From contig CM057463.1 in NCBI GenBank assembly GCA_030035585.1, positions 139,098,736 to 139,162,735 on the forward strand: DNA of 64,000 nucleotides, read 5' to 3'. The position numbers and the translations under genes were made by a program. Source of the DNA: Dugong dugon (taxonomy: Eukaryota > Chordata > Mammalia > Sirenia > Dugongidae). Shown piece after piece: positions 50,450 to 63,944 of this stretch (position 1 is its first letter; each line of letters begins with the position of its first letter). The notes below the pieces were generated by a model, which saw nothing but the letters and a program-made list of their open reading frames with translations, was not told the origin of the DNA and did not search any database.

Positions 50450-50488
50450 TCATAAAGCTCTGTTTTAAAATTCCATAACCATAAATTA

Positions 50489-50653
<165 letters not shown>

Positions 50654-51103
50654 TTATCAATTTATAATTCTTTTTATTGGTTACCTAAAAGAGAGGCTTT
50701 TTTAAGATTAATTTTACCAAATTAATAAAACTAACAATTTTCTCTCCCTCTGTGGAGAAAAGGGTAGGTTTATGGCCAGAAATTGAATATAATCAAAGAG
50801 CCAAATACCGATGTAACTGTTGCTGGTTCAATATGAGAACAATTTTATTAGTTTTTTAAATTAACTAAAATAGTAGAAGGAATGAGGACAAAAAATAGCT
50901 AATTTCTCTAAGCAATAAAGCAAAATAAATAAATAAATAAATAAAATAAAATCCCTGAAATTGTTGTACAAATAATATTTTTCAGTTCCAAAACTGAAAT
51001 TGATTTCAAAATTGGAAACAAATTCACATGCTAGTTTCTACTCTGAAGTAATGCTCAGGCTGAAGGTCAGCTTATTCACAATGTTCTACCTATAATAACA
51101 GTA

Positions 51104-51297
51104 GTCCCTGGGTGACACAAATGGGTAAGTGCTCAACTACTAACCAAAAGGTTAGCAGTTCAAATCCACCCAGAGATGCCTTGGAAGAAAAGAAAGGCTT
51201 GGTGATCTGCTTCTGAAATGTCACAGCCTTGAAACATATGGAGTCTCCATGAGTCAGAACTGGCTCGATGGCAACTAGTCTGGTTTTGGTTTGGTTC
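51104..51297 (+). mobile_element. AfroSINE, GGAGTCCC subtype
   Basis: GTAGTCCCTGGGTGACACAA head and GGCTCGATGGCAACTAGTCT tail. Confidence 0.85.
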
Positions 51298-52050
51298 CTA
51301 TAAAAACTGAAGTGACTGAGATGGAATTAACTGTGGCGTGTGTGATGGAAGGTGAGAAAAAGGGAGATAGTCAGTGCATGTGCCCCCTTTGAAAAGGGAA
51401 GGAAGGAGATGGCTGAGTCAGAAAATTTCCCACACAGGACCCAGGATTTTTCAGTGCAGGATATTTCTGTAGCCTCTAAGTGGAACTTGGGGAAGCAGTA
51501 GCAATCTTTTGGCCTGGTGTAGAGAAGGGGAGGGATTTTATAATCAGTTCATTATATAGATGGGACAGGCACAAAGTAAACTGTGAAACTTCTCTAAAAC
51601 ATAACAAGTATCCTCTCCTCTCATATTTCTCATGACCCCTCAGATGTGATTATAAAGCAGTTTTCACTATTGCTTCTTTAAAAGAAAAATAAAGTTTCTG
51701 AAAGTTCCCGTTTCTAAAATTTATAGGACAGGGATTTATGAATTGTAAAACACCAAATAAATGTTGGATAACACAAGTGTTTTATTTCTTTATACTACTA
51801 TGTTAATCATTATTTTTGCATTTAATTTGTTGAAGATAGAGAAGCTAAGACTGCAGAAATGTAACACGGGAAAAAATGGATACAGTGAGAGAAGCCTAAG
51901 TGAAAACAAAAATAATAAAATGAATAGTAAGGTAAGAGAACAGGTAACCTCAGCTAATCCTAGTATTTAAAGTATCACTATATTTCAGCAAAATTAACTC
52001 CTGCTTGCTTGTCTCCTTTACTCCTTCCATATTTGATGAGTCATAAGTTA

Positions 52051-52265
52051 GAGTTCCGGGATGGCATAAATGGTTAAGGCTTGGCTATTAACCAAAAAGT
52101 TGGTGATTCAAGTCCACCCAGAGGACATACAGAAGAAAGCCCTGGCGATCTGCTTCTGAAAGATCAGCCATTGAAAACCCTGTGGGCACAGTTCTACTCT
52201 GACACACATCATGGGCTTGCCATGAAGCAGAATCGACTCAACAGCAACTGGTTTGGTTTTTTTGG
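52051..52265 (+). mobile_element. AfroSINE, GGAGTCCC subtype, degraded
   Basis: GAGTTCCGGGATGGCATAAA head and GAATCGACTCAACAGCAACT tail. Confidence 0.85.
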
Positions 52266-53263
52266 TTTACTATGGGTCAGGTACTGGGCTTATTGCTGGC
52301 CAATGTGAAGCCAATGAATGGAATAACCTAAGTAGATCTGTGAAAAGGATGAATTTGCTGGAAACAAGACTGGAGATGCGGGTGTTAGTTAGGAGACTAC
52401 TGGGAGGCAGTTCCGGTAAGCCAGGTAAGAGATAATGAACGGTTGCCTGGATTAGGGTGGTAGCAACAGACGTGAAGAGAAGCAGTTACCTGGGAGTTGT
52501 CGAGGAGGTAGATTAGATAGGCGTTGGCAATGAATCCTGATGTGGAGACACAGTGTGGATGAGGGAGATGAAGAGAGCAAGTATGAATGCTAAATTTCTG
52601 CCTTGGGCAGCTAGGGGATGGTAATCTCATTTACTGACATAGGAAAAAGGGGAGATGATTGGGGCTGGGGGATGAAGGAGGGGAAGACGGCTAGTCGGAA
52701 CTGTTGATTTTAAGATGCCTGAGATCACCCAAGTGGATATAAATGTCTGAACTCAGGTCTGGGCTGGAAATATGGATTTGGAATGCATCAACATACAAAT
52801 GGTTATTCCAGCCATGGGAATTGATGAGATTATCCAGTGATATGGCCTAAAAGAAGAACAGAGACCTTAGGGTAAAGAGAATCATTTATCTCCCTTTTTA
52901 ATCCTGCCTAGTATTCTGGATGCTCAGTTTTCACATCACTTAGACTAGATATGCTGAAGACAACTTGAATTTAACAACTGCAGCCTTTCTCATTTCCTCA
53001 CTTAGAGTAAAAGGAAAAGCTTCTGAAGTATCTGTTATTTTCATTTATATAGGAAATTCAATGGCATACAATATTAGTTTAATATCAACTTTATTCTGCC
53101 AGATATTGGCTATTTATAAGTCTATCAGTCCATAAGATTGTGATAATATGTGCTTAGCCTACAACACATAGTACTGCAATGATCATAATTACCATTTACT
53201 GAGAGCCTATAACTGTGCTATGAGGTTTATATTTAATTTTTACAATAACCTTATATAGGACCT

Positions 53264-54189
53264 TGTGTTCACCACTTCACAGTCCTGTCAGTCCCATCTC
53301 CTACTCCAGCCATTGATGTAGTTAGTGTCCCATTTCATGCAAACTTTACCAGACTTCACACAGGTGCCAATTAGAAGGTGCTTTGCCCTGGTCCACCCTG
53401 AATATCTCTCACTTCTGCCCTGAAGCTCTCTGATCCCATAGCTGGTGTCCACAGAACTCCCTCTGCACTCGTGCTTGTCAACCTAGAAGTGTGGAAGAGT
53501 TAAGGCCTGTGGGGTCACCTTAGAGCAATGGGGCATGGGAGCTTATGGATAACTGCTTCCCTTTTTGTCTTCTCATTAGACTGTTCTGGGTCTCATTTCA
53601 TAAGACTCCTAAAAAGCACCCGCCAGAAAGACCAGATTTACTGGCCTGAAAGAGACTGGAGAAACTCCGAGAGTATGGCCCCCAGACACCCTTTAAGCTC
53701 AGTGGTGAAGTCACTTCCGAGGTTCACTGTCCAGCCAGGGATTGGACAGCCCCATAAAACAAAATGGGACTGAGGCACAGCAGTCCAGGGACAAGGACTA
53801 GAAGGCAGAAGGGGACAGGAGAGCTGGTGATAGGGAACTCAAGGTTCAGTACGGACAGTGTTGACATGAAGTGGGGTTGTTAACCATTGTCATAGGGCAA
53901 CATGTGTACTAACTTTAATGAGAAACTATTTTGTTCTGTAAACCTTTATCTAAAGTGAGAATAGCAGCACAACTGGAAGAACGTAATCGATGTCACTGAA
54001 CTGTGAAGGTAGAAATTTTTGAAATGGTGTATCTTTGACTATGTATATTTTTACCAAAAAAAAAAGGTCAAGAAGGGAGAGTGTTGACATGTCGTGGGGT
54101 TGTTAACCAATGTCATAAAACAATATGTGTACTGACTGCTGACTGTTTAATGAAAAACTATTTGTTCTGTAAACCTTCACCTAAAGTAT

Positions 54190-54225
<36 letters not shown>

Positions 54226-54420
54226 CAGCAGGATTGATCACCAGTCGCCCATATGGGAGCACAGCTATATAACTCATCCTTGTACTGGCTTTCCCTTCCT
54301 CCACATTTCACTCCTAGTCCTGTATCTCTGCTCCCTGGGATCGCGCTCACAAATAAGCTACATGCATATCAGCCTTTGTCTTGGGCTCTGCCTCGGGGGT
54401 AACCCAGGCTGAGACCTCTC
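53264..54420 (+). mobile_element. Probable LTR element inserted in the MIR, itself split by an L1
   Basis: Starts TGTTCACCACTTCACAGTCC near 53264, ends near AACCCAGGCTGAGAC. CACAAATAAGCTACATG is an LTR-like polyadenylation area. Family not recognised; ends approximate. Confidence 0.5.
53627..54222 (+). mobile_element. L1 3' end with poly-A tail, plus orientation
   Basis: GACCAGATTTACTGGCCTGA onward matches the reverse of 41700. The tail block occurs twice (53858-53961 and 54080-54192). It ends in about 30 A. The flanks ACCCGCCAG and ACCCAGCAG may be a decayed duplication. Confidence 0.85.
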
Positions 54421-55639
54421 TAAAATTGGCATTATTATATTTATATTTTAGATGAACAAAATTTCTGAGAGACTATCTAACTTGTTCAAGGTCAATATAA
54501 ATGGCACAGCTGGGGTTCAAATATACCCTCTTTGCTGCATCACAGGGCTCACAATGCCATAGCACTGTGCATACAGCACATGCTCACTGACCTAGTTAAG
54601 AGACGGATGAGGAAATGCAACGAGATGGACAGAACACAAACATGTTTAAAACTTAAAACGCACACTGTATTTTTAGATGATGCAGAAAGGACTGTTTCAC
54701 ATTAGAGAAAAGTCTTGGCTTGTGAGAGGGATGGATGCAAATTTTGTGTTTGCCTTTACTTATGTTCTAAAAATACAGATTTAGGAATCAATAAAAGGGT
54801 GACAAATGCCCTAAATTTCCTGTTTACAAAAATATTCATGGAAACCAGAGTATTCTACATCCTGTTGTCCACTCTTTCACACACAAAGCTACATTGCCTC
54901 TTTATTTGAGGTTACATCAGAGGGACCCATTTAAACCACTACTGCTGCAGAATTTTGTTCCCATACTGATGTGAGCGTTAATGGACTGGCCTTCTCTCCC
55001 TGCATATTCTTTCTGTCCTGCAGTTGTCAGTCCAACTCTGAGAGTGCATGAGGATGCCTATGCAGAAATCAGACCAATATTCCAAAAAATTTAAAGTCTT
55101 AGAAATCCATAGAAAATGAAAGCCCCATGAGAAACACAATTCCACCCCCTCAGACTTCCTCTTTTCACTGATTCTAACACTGAAAAGCCTTGACTCGGCT
55201 TTTCATCTATATATATTGCTCTGGGCGCAAATCTCTAGCTACTACTTCTTTGTAACCCACGTCAACCCTATTTAATTCTTTATCATCATTTCTCTCCAAA
55301 GCATCACTATTGTCTTCTTCTACCACCAATCAGGGGTTATTTTACCTTCCTGGAAGAAAATAGGCCTTGGCTTATTTTTTTTCCTATTTTCTAATCAGAC
55401 TTGATGACACAGATATTCAAGCTGATGATTCATTTGATCTTTGGCCCTCACAGTTCTTTGACCACGATGCCTCTACTGATTGTCTCTTCTTCACATCAAC
55501 AATAGAGATGGGCTCACTCGTTTGTTCCACAGCTACTAAATGCAACAACCTGCATTAGCCATAGTAGCTTTGCCACACCCTGATCCGTCATGTAACAAAG
55601 CCATATCTTAAACTCCCTTCTGTCATTAATAGCATTTCC

Positions 55640-55900
55640 TTGTGAAAATAGCTAAAACCTGTATAGTGCTTAATATGTGCCAGGTACTGTTCTAAGTAAG
55701 CACTTTACATTTATCAAACTCCTTTAACCCTTATAAAACCCTATGAGGTAGGACCTATCATTATTCCATCACAAGAGAAGGAAACAGAGGGATAGAGAGG
55801 TTAATAACTTGCCCAACGTCATATGGTAAGAGGAGTCAGGATGCACCTAGGTAGACTGGTTCCAGAGTCTGCTCTTAACCATCATAAGCACTGCATGGTG
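55640..55900 (-). mobile_element. MIR, minus orientation
   Basis: GGTACTGTTCTAAGTAAGCA and GAGAGGTTAATAACTTGCCC are MIR core text. Confidence 0.85.
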
Positions 55901-55925
55901 GTATAAGCAAGGATTAACTGAATTA

Positions 55926-55958
55926 ATGTGTGTGTGTGTGTGTGTGTATGTGTATATA
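55926..55958. repeat. (TG)n microsatellite
   Basis: TG run with a TATA end. Confidence 0.9.
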
Positions 55959-55997
55959 TGAGTTCCTGGCATACAAAAAGGTCTATAGTAAATGTTA

Positions 55998-56200
55998 AAG
56001 GAGCCCTAGTGGTGTAGTTGTTAAAGCTCTTGGCTGCTAACCGAGAGGTGCGTGGTTTGAAATCACCAGCTACTCTACAGGAGAAAGCTGTGGCAGTCTG
56101 CTTCCGTAAAGGTTTACAGCCTTGGAAATTCTATGAGGCAGTTCTACTCTGTCCTTTATGGTTGCTATGAGTCGAAATTCACATGATGATAATGAGTTTT
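55998..56200 (+). mobile_element. AfroSINE, plus orientation
   Basis: GGAGCCCTAGTGGTGTAGTT head and TCGAAATTCACATGATGATA tail. Confidence 0.85.
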
Positions 56201-56273
56201 TATAGTAAAGGTTAATTTCTATTATTATTATTTATTGCTACAACTACTATTATTAATTGTTACATCAGAACTA

Positions 56274-56453
56274 CAGTGAAACCTGTGAGAGCCAGAAATA
56301 GATGGGACTGCCATGTTTTTCCAGGTCTCACAAGTTTTCTGCTTTTGGTGCAGTCACTTCTCTATCACTCTCTATTTAGTGGAAAATATCTGAATTTTGC
56401 TTCTCTGACAGGCTTCCGCTTTACACAGGTTCCAGCTTTCGAAGGTTTTACTG
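56274..56453. mobile_element. Mariner/Tigger-type MITE with TA duplication
   Basis: CAGTGAAACCTGTGAGAGCC and the inverse CAGTAAAACCTTCGAAAGCT end at 56453. TA flanks it at 56272-56273 and 56454-56455. 180 bp. Confidence 0.75.
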
Positions 56454-56459
56454 TACTTG

Positions 56460-58980
56460 AATTTGCACTTTATTCATATTCAGGTCTACAGTCTCTCAAG
56501 ATGTCCAGCCTCACCAGGGATATCTCATTCTTGGTTAAACTAGACTCTACTCAGTTCGAACTTTAAAAAAGAGTAATCTCTGTGCTATCTTTACTACCCT
56601 TTTGAGTCTCTCAGATCCTCTTGGCCCTCTGTTTCCATTGGGCCTGTCCATAACTCCAGCTCACTCCTGTTCCTCTGTCAGAGAGTAGAGAAGACCATGA
56701 TACAGAAAAGTTCCCCCAGTACAAACACACAGTCTAACAGAGGCCACTAGAAAATTCTTTTATTCTGATTTTATTGATTCTGTAATCTTAAAAACAAACA
56801 TTTATTTGAGCATTTTACCTTTTCTAATTACTAATCCTATTTACTATTTTCTCCTCATTGTCAAATTTTCCCTTCATATTCATATTCTATGAATATGCCC
56901 ACCTCATAGTGTTCCTGGAGTATCTTCATCCTGTCTCTTCTCTAAATCCTACCTACTTTTTCAGGTCCAGTTTAAGTCTCACTTCCCCCATTAACAATGG
57001 AGATGGACTATACTAGTCTTGACCTATTTCCTTCTCAGCTGAGCATTTACAGTCAATGTTATTACACAACTCAGGACTTACTAGATTTTTTTTGCATTAA
57101 TCACTATCGTTTTATGAGACTATGAATATTCCTGAGGGCTAGAATCACATTTTATACTTTTACAGCTCTCTTGTTGTGTAGCAAAATGCCAAGGCCCTAG
57201 TAACTGTCCATTATCCATCTGTCTAAAATATAGGATAATTTCACTATATTATCTTACAAAATACCAAACCCGAATCTAACCAAATAAATGCATCCATCAT
57301 TTTCTTATACTGGCTGCAGCCCTAATACTGGAAATCTCCCTATGCTATCCAAGTGTTACAATTGTGTTTTCTCTAATGGATGTCTGTACTTTAGCCATTT
57401 TGTTCCTATTACTGCCTATTTTTAAAATAATATTGCAATACCTACCTGAAATCTCTCTTTTCTTTTTCAACCCATGTGGGAGAAGTAAGCACGAGCAGTG
57501 AGCTCTTCCCCCAAATATTTTTGCTGCCATACTTACAGTACTCCTCCATAATGATAGTCTTCCTAATCAAGGAAGGAATCAAATGAATGAATCAAGGGAG
57601 AACTTCTTATTCAAGGACTATCTCACTTTAAATGTATTTATGAAAAGATTTTCAAGACAGGAGAATTCCAGTTTTTAACTTTGCCACCACATTAGGGTCT
57701 CGTTTCTTTTTGACGTATCCATCTTATTTCTGTGCCTTCTTTTATTGTTTTACTTTTCCTCATATATTAGTTTGAAAATCTGAGTGAGATCTGAAAATAG
57801 TATACCTTTTCAGAAATCAGTACTTTATATGGACATGTTCATGGTACTTTTAATCTCCTAAGAGTCCTCTGGTAGAAAAAATTCTACTTTAAGTATCATT
57901 CACCACTAAGGAAAGAATAAAAGAATCATCCCTGGAAAATTCTTGGTTTCCGCTATTCAAACCACAGGGATGTAGGAAAAAATAAAAATCTCTGAAACTG
58001 CTTTAATTTTTTTTTTCAGAGTTATTATTACTTGGTAGAAGACTGCTTTGTGGTGTGTGTGAAAGCAAGATTTTGCAGTCTACGACTTTTTCCCAGGACA
58101 TTTTTTTTGAAGAGAAGATGACGTTTCTCTGGATGTTTTTCCGGGTAAGTATTTTCAAATAAACAAAGGAAATAATAGATGAGTGATTTTTTCACTCTAA
58201 ACAGGGCAATATAGCATCTTAGCACAATCAATATTCTAATAATCCATAGACTAATAATATCATGTTCAGTTGAGGTAGAGAGGGACACTTACCACACAAT
58301 TACTTTGATCTTTAGGCTGTGCTGGCTGTGGAAGGCCATGCTATGTGGCTTGACTCTGCTATACATCTTTTTATGTCAATGTTGCTTTTCATAATTATTT
58401 CCTGTGTCTATGTGAGGCTCAGGAACACAATCACATGACAAAGCATAGGGGATAAGGACAAGCCACCCAGTCAGTTATACAAATATTAGATTTTAAAGAT
58501 TTTAAAGAGCCCATCTATGACACTCAGGCAAGAGCCTGCTATCGTTTCCCAACAAAGAGTTAGCAGTGGACATGGTTGCTGCATTGCTACAATTATTTTT
58601 ACGTAGAGTTTTCTATTTATTTAGATAAAGGGAATGCGATTAGAGAGCTTTCTGATATTCCCTCAAGATATCAGACATCTGGAATTTCCTTAAGAGATTT
58701 ATCCATTAATTGAATCAATTGCATACTTAAAAAAAATGCTCAGTAGTAAAGAGATTTTGCTATTAAACTGTAGGCTTTTCCATCAAATTGCTGTAAGAAA
58801 ATAAACATGTCACAGTGGCTCAAAAATTTAATGGAAAGTGATGTCAGTGTTATCATCTTTTTGTCATTGCAAATGTCATTTAAGTATGGTCCTTATGGGA
58901 GCCTGAAACTCTTCTCTAAAGGGTTAGTATTTGACTCCCAGTATCAGCCAGTGAGCAGATGATGTATGATTATCATTAGT
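56460..58980 (-). other. PDE5A: Intron stretch with little recognised
   Basis: About 2.5 kb between exons 14 and 15 that holds no AfroSINE and no repeat family I can name. No exon found. Confidence 0.45.
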
Positions 58981-58984
58981 ATCT

Positions 58985-59240
58985 AAGGTCAACAACTATT
59001 TAACACTAAACACGTACCAAGCATTCAACTTGACACTGATGTGCACTATCTGTTTAAACTTACATCAATCCTATGAGGTAGGTTATACTATTATCTCCAT
59101 TTTATAGATCAGAAAATTGAGGTATAGGGTGATTAGCTACCTTGCCCAAGGTCACACAAGGACTATGGGGCAAAGCTAAGATTTGAACATGTCTGACCGC
59201 AGAGCCTGAGTTCCCCAACACTGTGTTATACTGTCTCCAC
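58985..59240 (-). mobile_element. MIR, minus orientation
   Basis: CCATTTTATAGATCAGAAAA and TTGCCCAAGGTCACACAAGG. One of the better-preserved MIRs. Confidence 0.88.
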
Positions 59241-59662
59241 TGAGACCAGAAGCCTCCACTTACTAAGTACCAAGGACTAAGCCAAGCACTTTCCAAATAT
59301 TATTTTTTCACTTCCAGGGTAAAATTCTACCTTTTTTGAACTAGTGTTAATAGTTTTCCAATGAAGTTCTTTAGCTGGGTCTACACAGACTAAAACAAGA
59401 TGCCTGGTAATTATCTAATGAAATACTGTTCTGAACATAAATATTTTTTTTAACTTTAGGCCAGAAACTTTACTTTTTCCCCAACACAATATTGGGCTTA
59501 CATTATTTTTTTCCATTTTCCTTAAACCTAACTAGAGTATGTATGGGACTTGGACCAACTGAAACTCTGTACCACTAAATTCTGCTGTGGCTTTTACTTT
59601 AAGAACTACAGCCCTACAATTTAACGGAAACATCTTCTTGTTTTGCTGGGGGAAACATCTTA

Positions 59663-59890
<228 letters not shown>

Positions 59891-60078
59891 TCAAGCTAGA
59901 ATCTTATTCTGTGGGGAATCAGATGTACTTTGTCACTCAGGATGAGGTTATTACAAATGTCACTAATCAACAGATAAAGTCAAAATGTCCCCCCAAAAAA
60001 TCAATACCTTGTCCCACTAGAGTATACCACTAATTCTCAATTACCTATCTCAATTGGATACATGCATATATGGAATAT

Positions 60079-60297
60079 GGAGTCCCTGGGTGGTGTAAAC
60101 TGTTAAGCGCTCAACAACTAGACAAAAGGCTGGTGGTTTGAACCCACCCAGAGGCACCTCAGAAGACAGGCCTGGCAATCTGCTTCTGAAAAGTCACAGC
60201 GTGGAAAACCCTATGGAGCACAGTTCTACTCTGCACATATGGGGTCAACAAGAGTTGGAAGTGACTTGATGACAAATAACAACAACAACAACAAAAC
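60079..60297 (+). mobile_element. AfroSINE, GGAGTCCC subtype, perfect 10-bp duplication
   Basis: GGAGTCCCTGGGTGGTGTAA head. ATATGGAATA lies at 60068-60077 and 60298-60307. The tail is an AAC repeat. Confidence 0.92.
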
Positions 60298-61099
60298 ATA
60301 TGGAATAATCATAAAACACTTTAAATAACTGTTTCCTCTCTGACTTTTAGTTCCCTGTAGCCTCTTCTCTCTTCAGTCTCTCCTGTCAGTTGCTGTATTC
60401 TTAAGGAATGTAGACAATGTGAATATTAAGCAAAACAACAGAAAAAAGATAATTAGGAATGAAAATTTTAAAAAGTTTCATAATATATTCCAAAGCCAAA
60501 TGGGGTTATTTTTGAACATCTGCCATTGGTATTATCTATGCCACTGTTCTCCTTCCTTAGTAAGAAAAAACAAGTTGAAATTATTATCAGCTGTATTCTC
60601 CTGGAACTCCCAACCCACTAAACAGGTTTTATGACACACACAGAAATCATCATTTTGTTATTCATCACAAAATGCAAGGATAAGTGTTTGGTGGAGATAA
60701 TCCTTATGACCTTTCCATACCCCAAAATAAACTGAGCCTATTTCTTATAAATGCTTCCTAAAGCAGGAAAATAAGATTATGACATTTCACGTGTCTTCTC
60801 TGCTAGCAATCGCATCTTTTAAAGCCAGCAAGTTAACATGTGCACTCTATGAGAGTAGAGATGGAGATACCATTTTTAGAATTTATTAAAACAAAAAACA
60901 AAGACAAAAGGCAGGGAAGCTCTGAATTAAAAACAGTTATATGATGGATGCCTTGAATCACTTACCTAGATTAACTGGTTGATTCCCACTAAAGTTAGAA
61001 TCTAAGGACAGAGATAAGAATAAAATTTGGCCTGGAAAGGAAAGAATTACCTAAATGTTTTCGGTCTTGATCTTCCTGGTAAATGGTCTCTGGTCAATG

Positions 61100-61262
61100 C
61101 ATATGAAACCAAAACTCTTTGATTAAAGAGTCCTTGTAAAATTGACTGAGGGACTAGAACATGCTCGCAAGGAGGAGGACAACACAGGAATGGGCAAATG
61201 TTTTGTTCTGTTGTATATAAGGTCACCATGAGTTGAAACTGGCTTGAGGGCAAATAACAACA
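61100..61262 (+). mobile_element. RTE/SINE-related 3'-end fragment
   Basis: GTTTTGTTCTGTTGTATATA and AGTTGAAACTGGCTTGAGGG resemble the 8423 RTE tail. Confidence 0.6.
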
Positions 61263-61309
61263 TGAACAACATAAAATTGGCTGAGTGCTCCAGAGAAAAT
61301 GAGATAAAG

Positions 61310-61445
61310 GACTCTGGATTTAGCGTTTGGCTGCTAACCGAAAGGTTGGCAGTTCAAATCTACCAACCGCTCCTTGGAAACCCTATGGGGCAGTTCTACT
61401 CTGTCCTCTAGGGTCGCTATGAGTGGGAATTACAGTCGGGTTACA
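61310..61445 (+). mobile_element. AfroSINE, plus orientation, truncated head
   Basis: GTTGGCAGTTCAAATCTACC and CCCTATGGGGCAGTTCTACT. Confidence 0.85.
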
Positions 61446-61689
61446 GGACTTATCTCTGAAGCCAACTTCAGGACTTGGGTGGTTTTAGAGGAACTCTACT
61501 ATGGAGTAGATTGAACATAGGATATATTTTCTTATTAATACTGTAGAGTTTTCCTCTGAAGAAAATATTATTTGCCCAAAGACTATTTAACATGAAGTTA
61601 AGAAAAAAAAAGATTTTAAAATATGCCAAATATATTACATATGAAAGAAAATGTCCAATTAAGTACTTTGCCATACAAGTACTTTTTAA

Positions 61690-61883
61690 AGGAGCTCTGG
61701 TTAGGTGCTTGGCTGCTCATTGAAAGGCGGAGAGTTCGAACCCACCAGTCAGTCCATGGGAGGCAAGACCTGGCAATCTGCTCCTGTAAAGATTTCAGCC
61801 AAAGAAACTCTGTGGGGCAGTACTGCTCTGTCCTATAGGGTCGCTATGAGTCAGAATCGACTCTATGGCACAAAACAACAACA
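61690..61883 (+). mobile_element. AfroSINE, plus orientation
   Basis: GGAGCTCTGGTTAGGTGCTT head (internal deletion of the A box) and CAGAATCGACTCTATGGCAC tail. Confidence 0.87.
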
Positions 61884-61950
61884 GTCCTCCTTAATTAATA
61901 AAATATAATTTGTTATGTAAGTAGAAGTAAATATTATTCTCAATCATCAT

Positions 61951-62060
61951 TAAACCCACTGCCATTGAGTTGATTCTGACTCAAAGAGACCCTACAGGAC
62001 ACAGTAGAACTGCCCTGTAGAGTTTCCAAGGCTGTAAATCTTCGCAGAAGCACACTGCCA
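61951..62060 (-). mobile_element. AfroSINE tail half, minus orientation
   Basis: CTGCCATTGAGTTGATTCTG and TAGAGTTTCCAAGGCTGTAA. No head. Confidence 0.82.
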
Positions 62061-62083
62061 CCAATTATCATTACTGTACCTTA

Positions 62084-62565
<482 letters not shown>

Positions 62566-63480
62566 ATTATATGTGAAATACAAGCCATCTCTAAGTAAGC
62601 CATCTCTAGCATGAGCAGAACACAGGCTAGCTTTTTAAAAAGATATTATGTCCATGTGTCATCAATTAGGGGATCCAACTAGACAGCCACACATGTATAT
62701 AAACTCCACTTTAGAGACCCTTGCTCCCATTTGATATGTTTGAGATGGTATTTGGTATGAGGCTTTGAGATTGGATTGACGGCAGGACATAGCACATATC
62801 CAAGGACAAACTGGAGTTGCAAATCCTAATACACTCATTAGATCGATGCCCCTTTTAAACCATGCTTAAATATTCAGGCAGTTACCAATGGGTTATCAAG
62901 AAGTAATTTAAAAAAAAAAAAAGTGAAATACAGCCTTGGGTCCATATGAAAAAAATAGATTTTAAAAGATGGAATAAAAAGGATAGACTTTTCCCGTCTC
63001 ATGAGTTGGGAATAGTCTATAAAATTCCCTGGGACTCATGGGAACTAAGCATGGTTATTCTGTGTTTGCGTTAGCTTTAGAGTCTCTTCAAATTAGAATG
63101 ATTTACTATACTTTTGGGGATCTGTAAAGATAAATCTGTGCTTCTTCCTGCCTATATCACTGGGATGCTTCAAACACAAAGAGCACTGCCTGGGAAATGG
63201 TAGAAGTACCAGGGAAAAGAATGCTCCTTTGACAATATCCAAAATGGTATGATCGGCTACAGAAGTAGGCCAAAAACAAAGTTTCTTCATTGTTGGTGGA
63301 AACCTGGATTTGGTATGTGAACAATGCTTTCACAGTCTCCCTTTTATTTTCAGGTCTTTCTCTTCCTATTCTCAATTCACAGGGAGTTCAGATAACAAAG
63401 AACCCTACTGTCTCCTAACCCTTCCACTCTGAGTCACCATATTTTAAAGGGAGGATTTCAGTGTGCCTAAGATTGATATG
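62566..63480 (-). other. PDE5A: PDE5A intron, upstream of human exon 13; little recognised
   Basis: No exon was found here by searching for the preceding coding sequence. The preceding exon must lie beyond 64000. Confidence 0.55.
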
Positions 63481-63691
63481 AATTCTCTGGGTGGTGCAAA
63501 CGGTGAAGATGCTGGGCTGTTAACTGAAAGGCTGGAAGTTCAAATCCACCCAGAGGCACCTTGGAAGAAAGGCCTGGTGATATTCTTCAGAAAAATTAGC
63601 CATTGAAAACCCTATGGAATATAGTCCTATTCTCACACATATGGGGTCACCATGAATTGTATTGACTTGATGTGAATTTTTTTTTTTTTTT
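63481..63691 (+). mobile_element. AfroSINE, GGAGTCCC subtype, with duplication
   Basis: AATTCTCTGGGTGGTGCAAA head, ends in a T-run. AAGATTGATATG (63469-63480) and AAGATTGGTATG (63692-63703) match at 11 of 12. Confidence 0.88.
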
Positions 63692-63944
63692 AAGATTGGT
63701 ATGTGTTAACCTCAAGTACAGTATAGATTCTTTCATTATGACCATTTCTGAATAAAGTCTGCCAGGAAGGTGATGGAATAATCTTATTTGGAGAATTTTA
63801 ATTAAGAGTTATAAACTTTCTTTGATATACTTAGAAACCATGTGGATAAGTGTTATAGAAAATAACTGATTAATTAAACAAGCAAGAAAAATTAACAAGA
63901 AAAACCAGATATTTAACCTATGGACATAAGGTTTTACTACTCAA

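Larger units (their letters stand above)
53170..54560 (-). mobile_element. MIR, minus orientation, split by an LTR and an L1
   Basis: Left part ends near 53263 (ACAATAACCTTATATAGG). The right part resumes at about 54421 with TTAGATGAACAAAATTTCTG and ends with the MIR start near 54540. The order of the two halves shows a later insertion between them. Confidence 0.65.
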
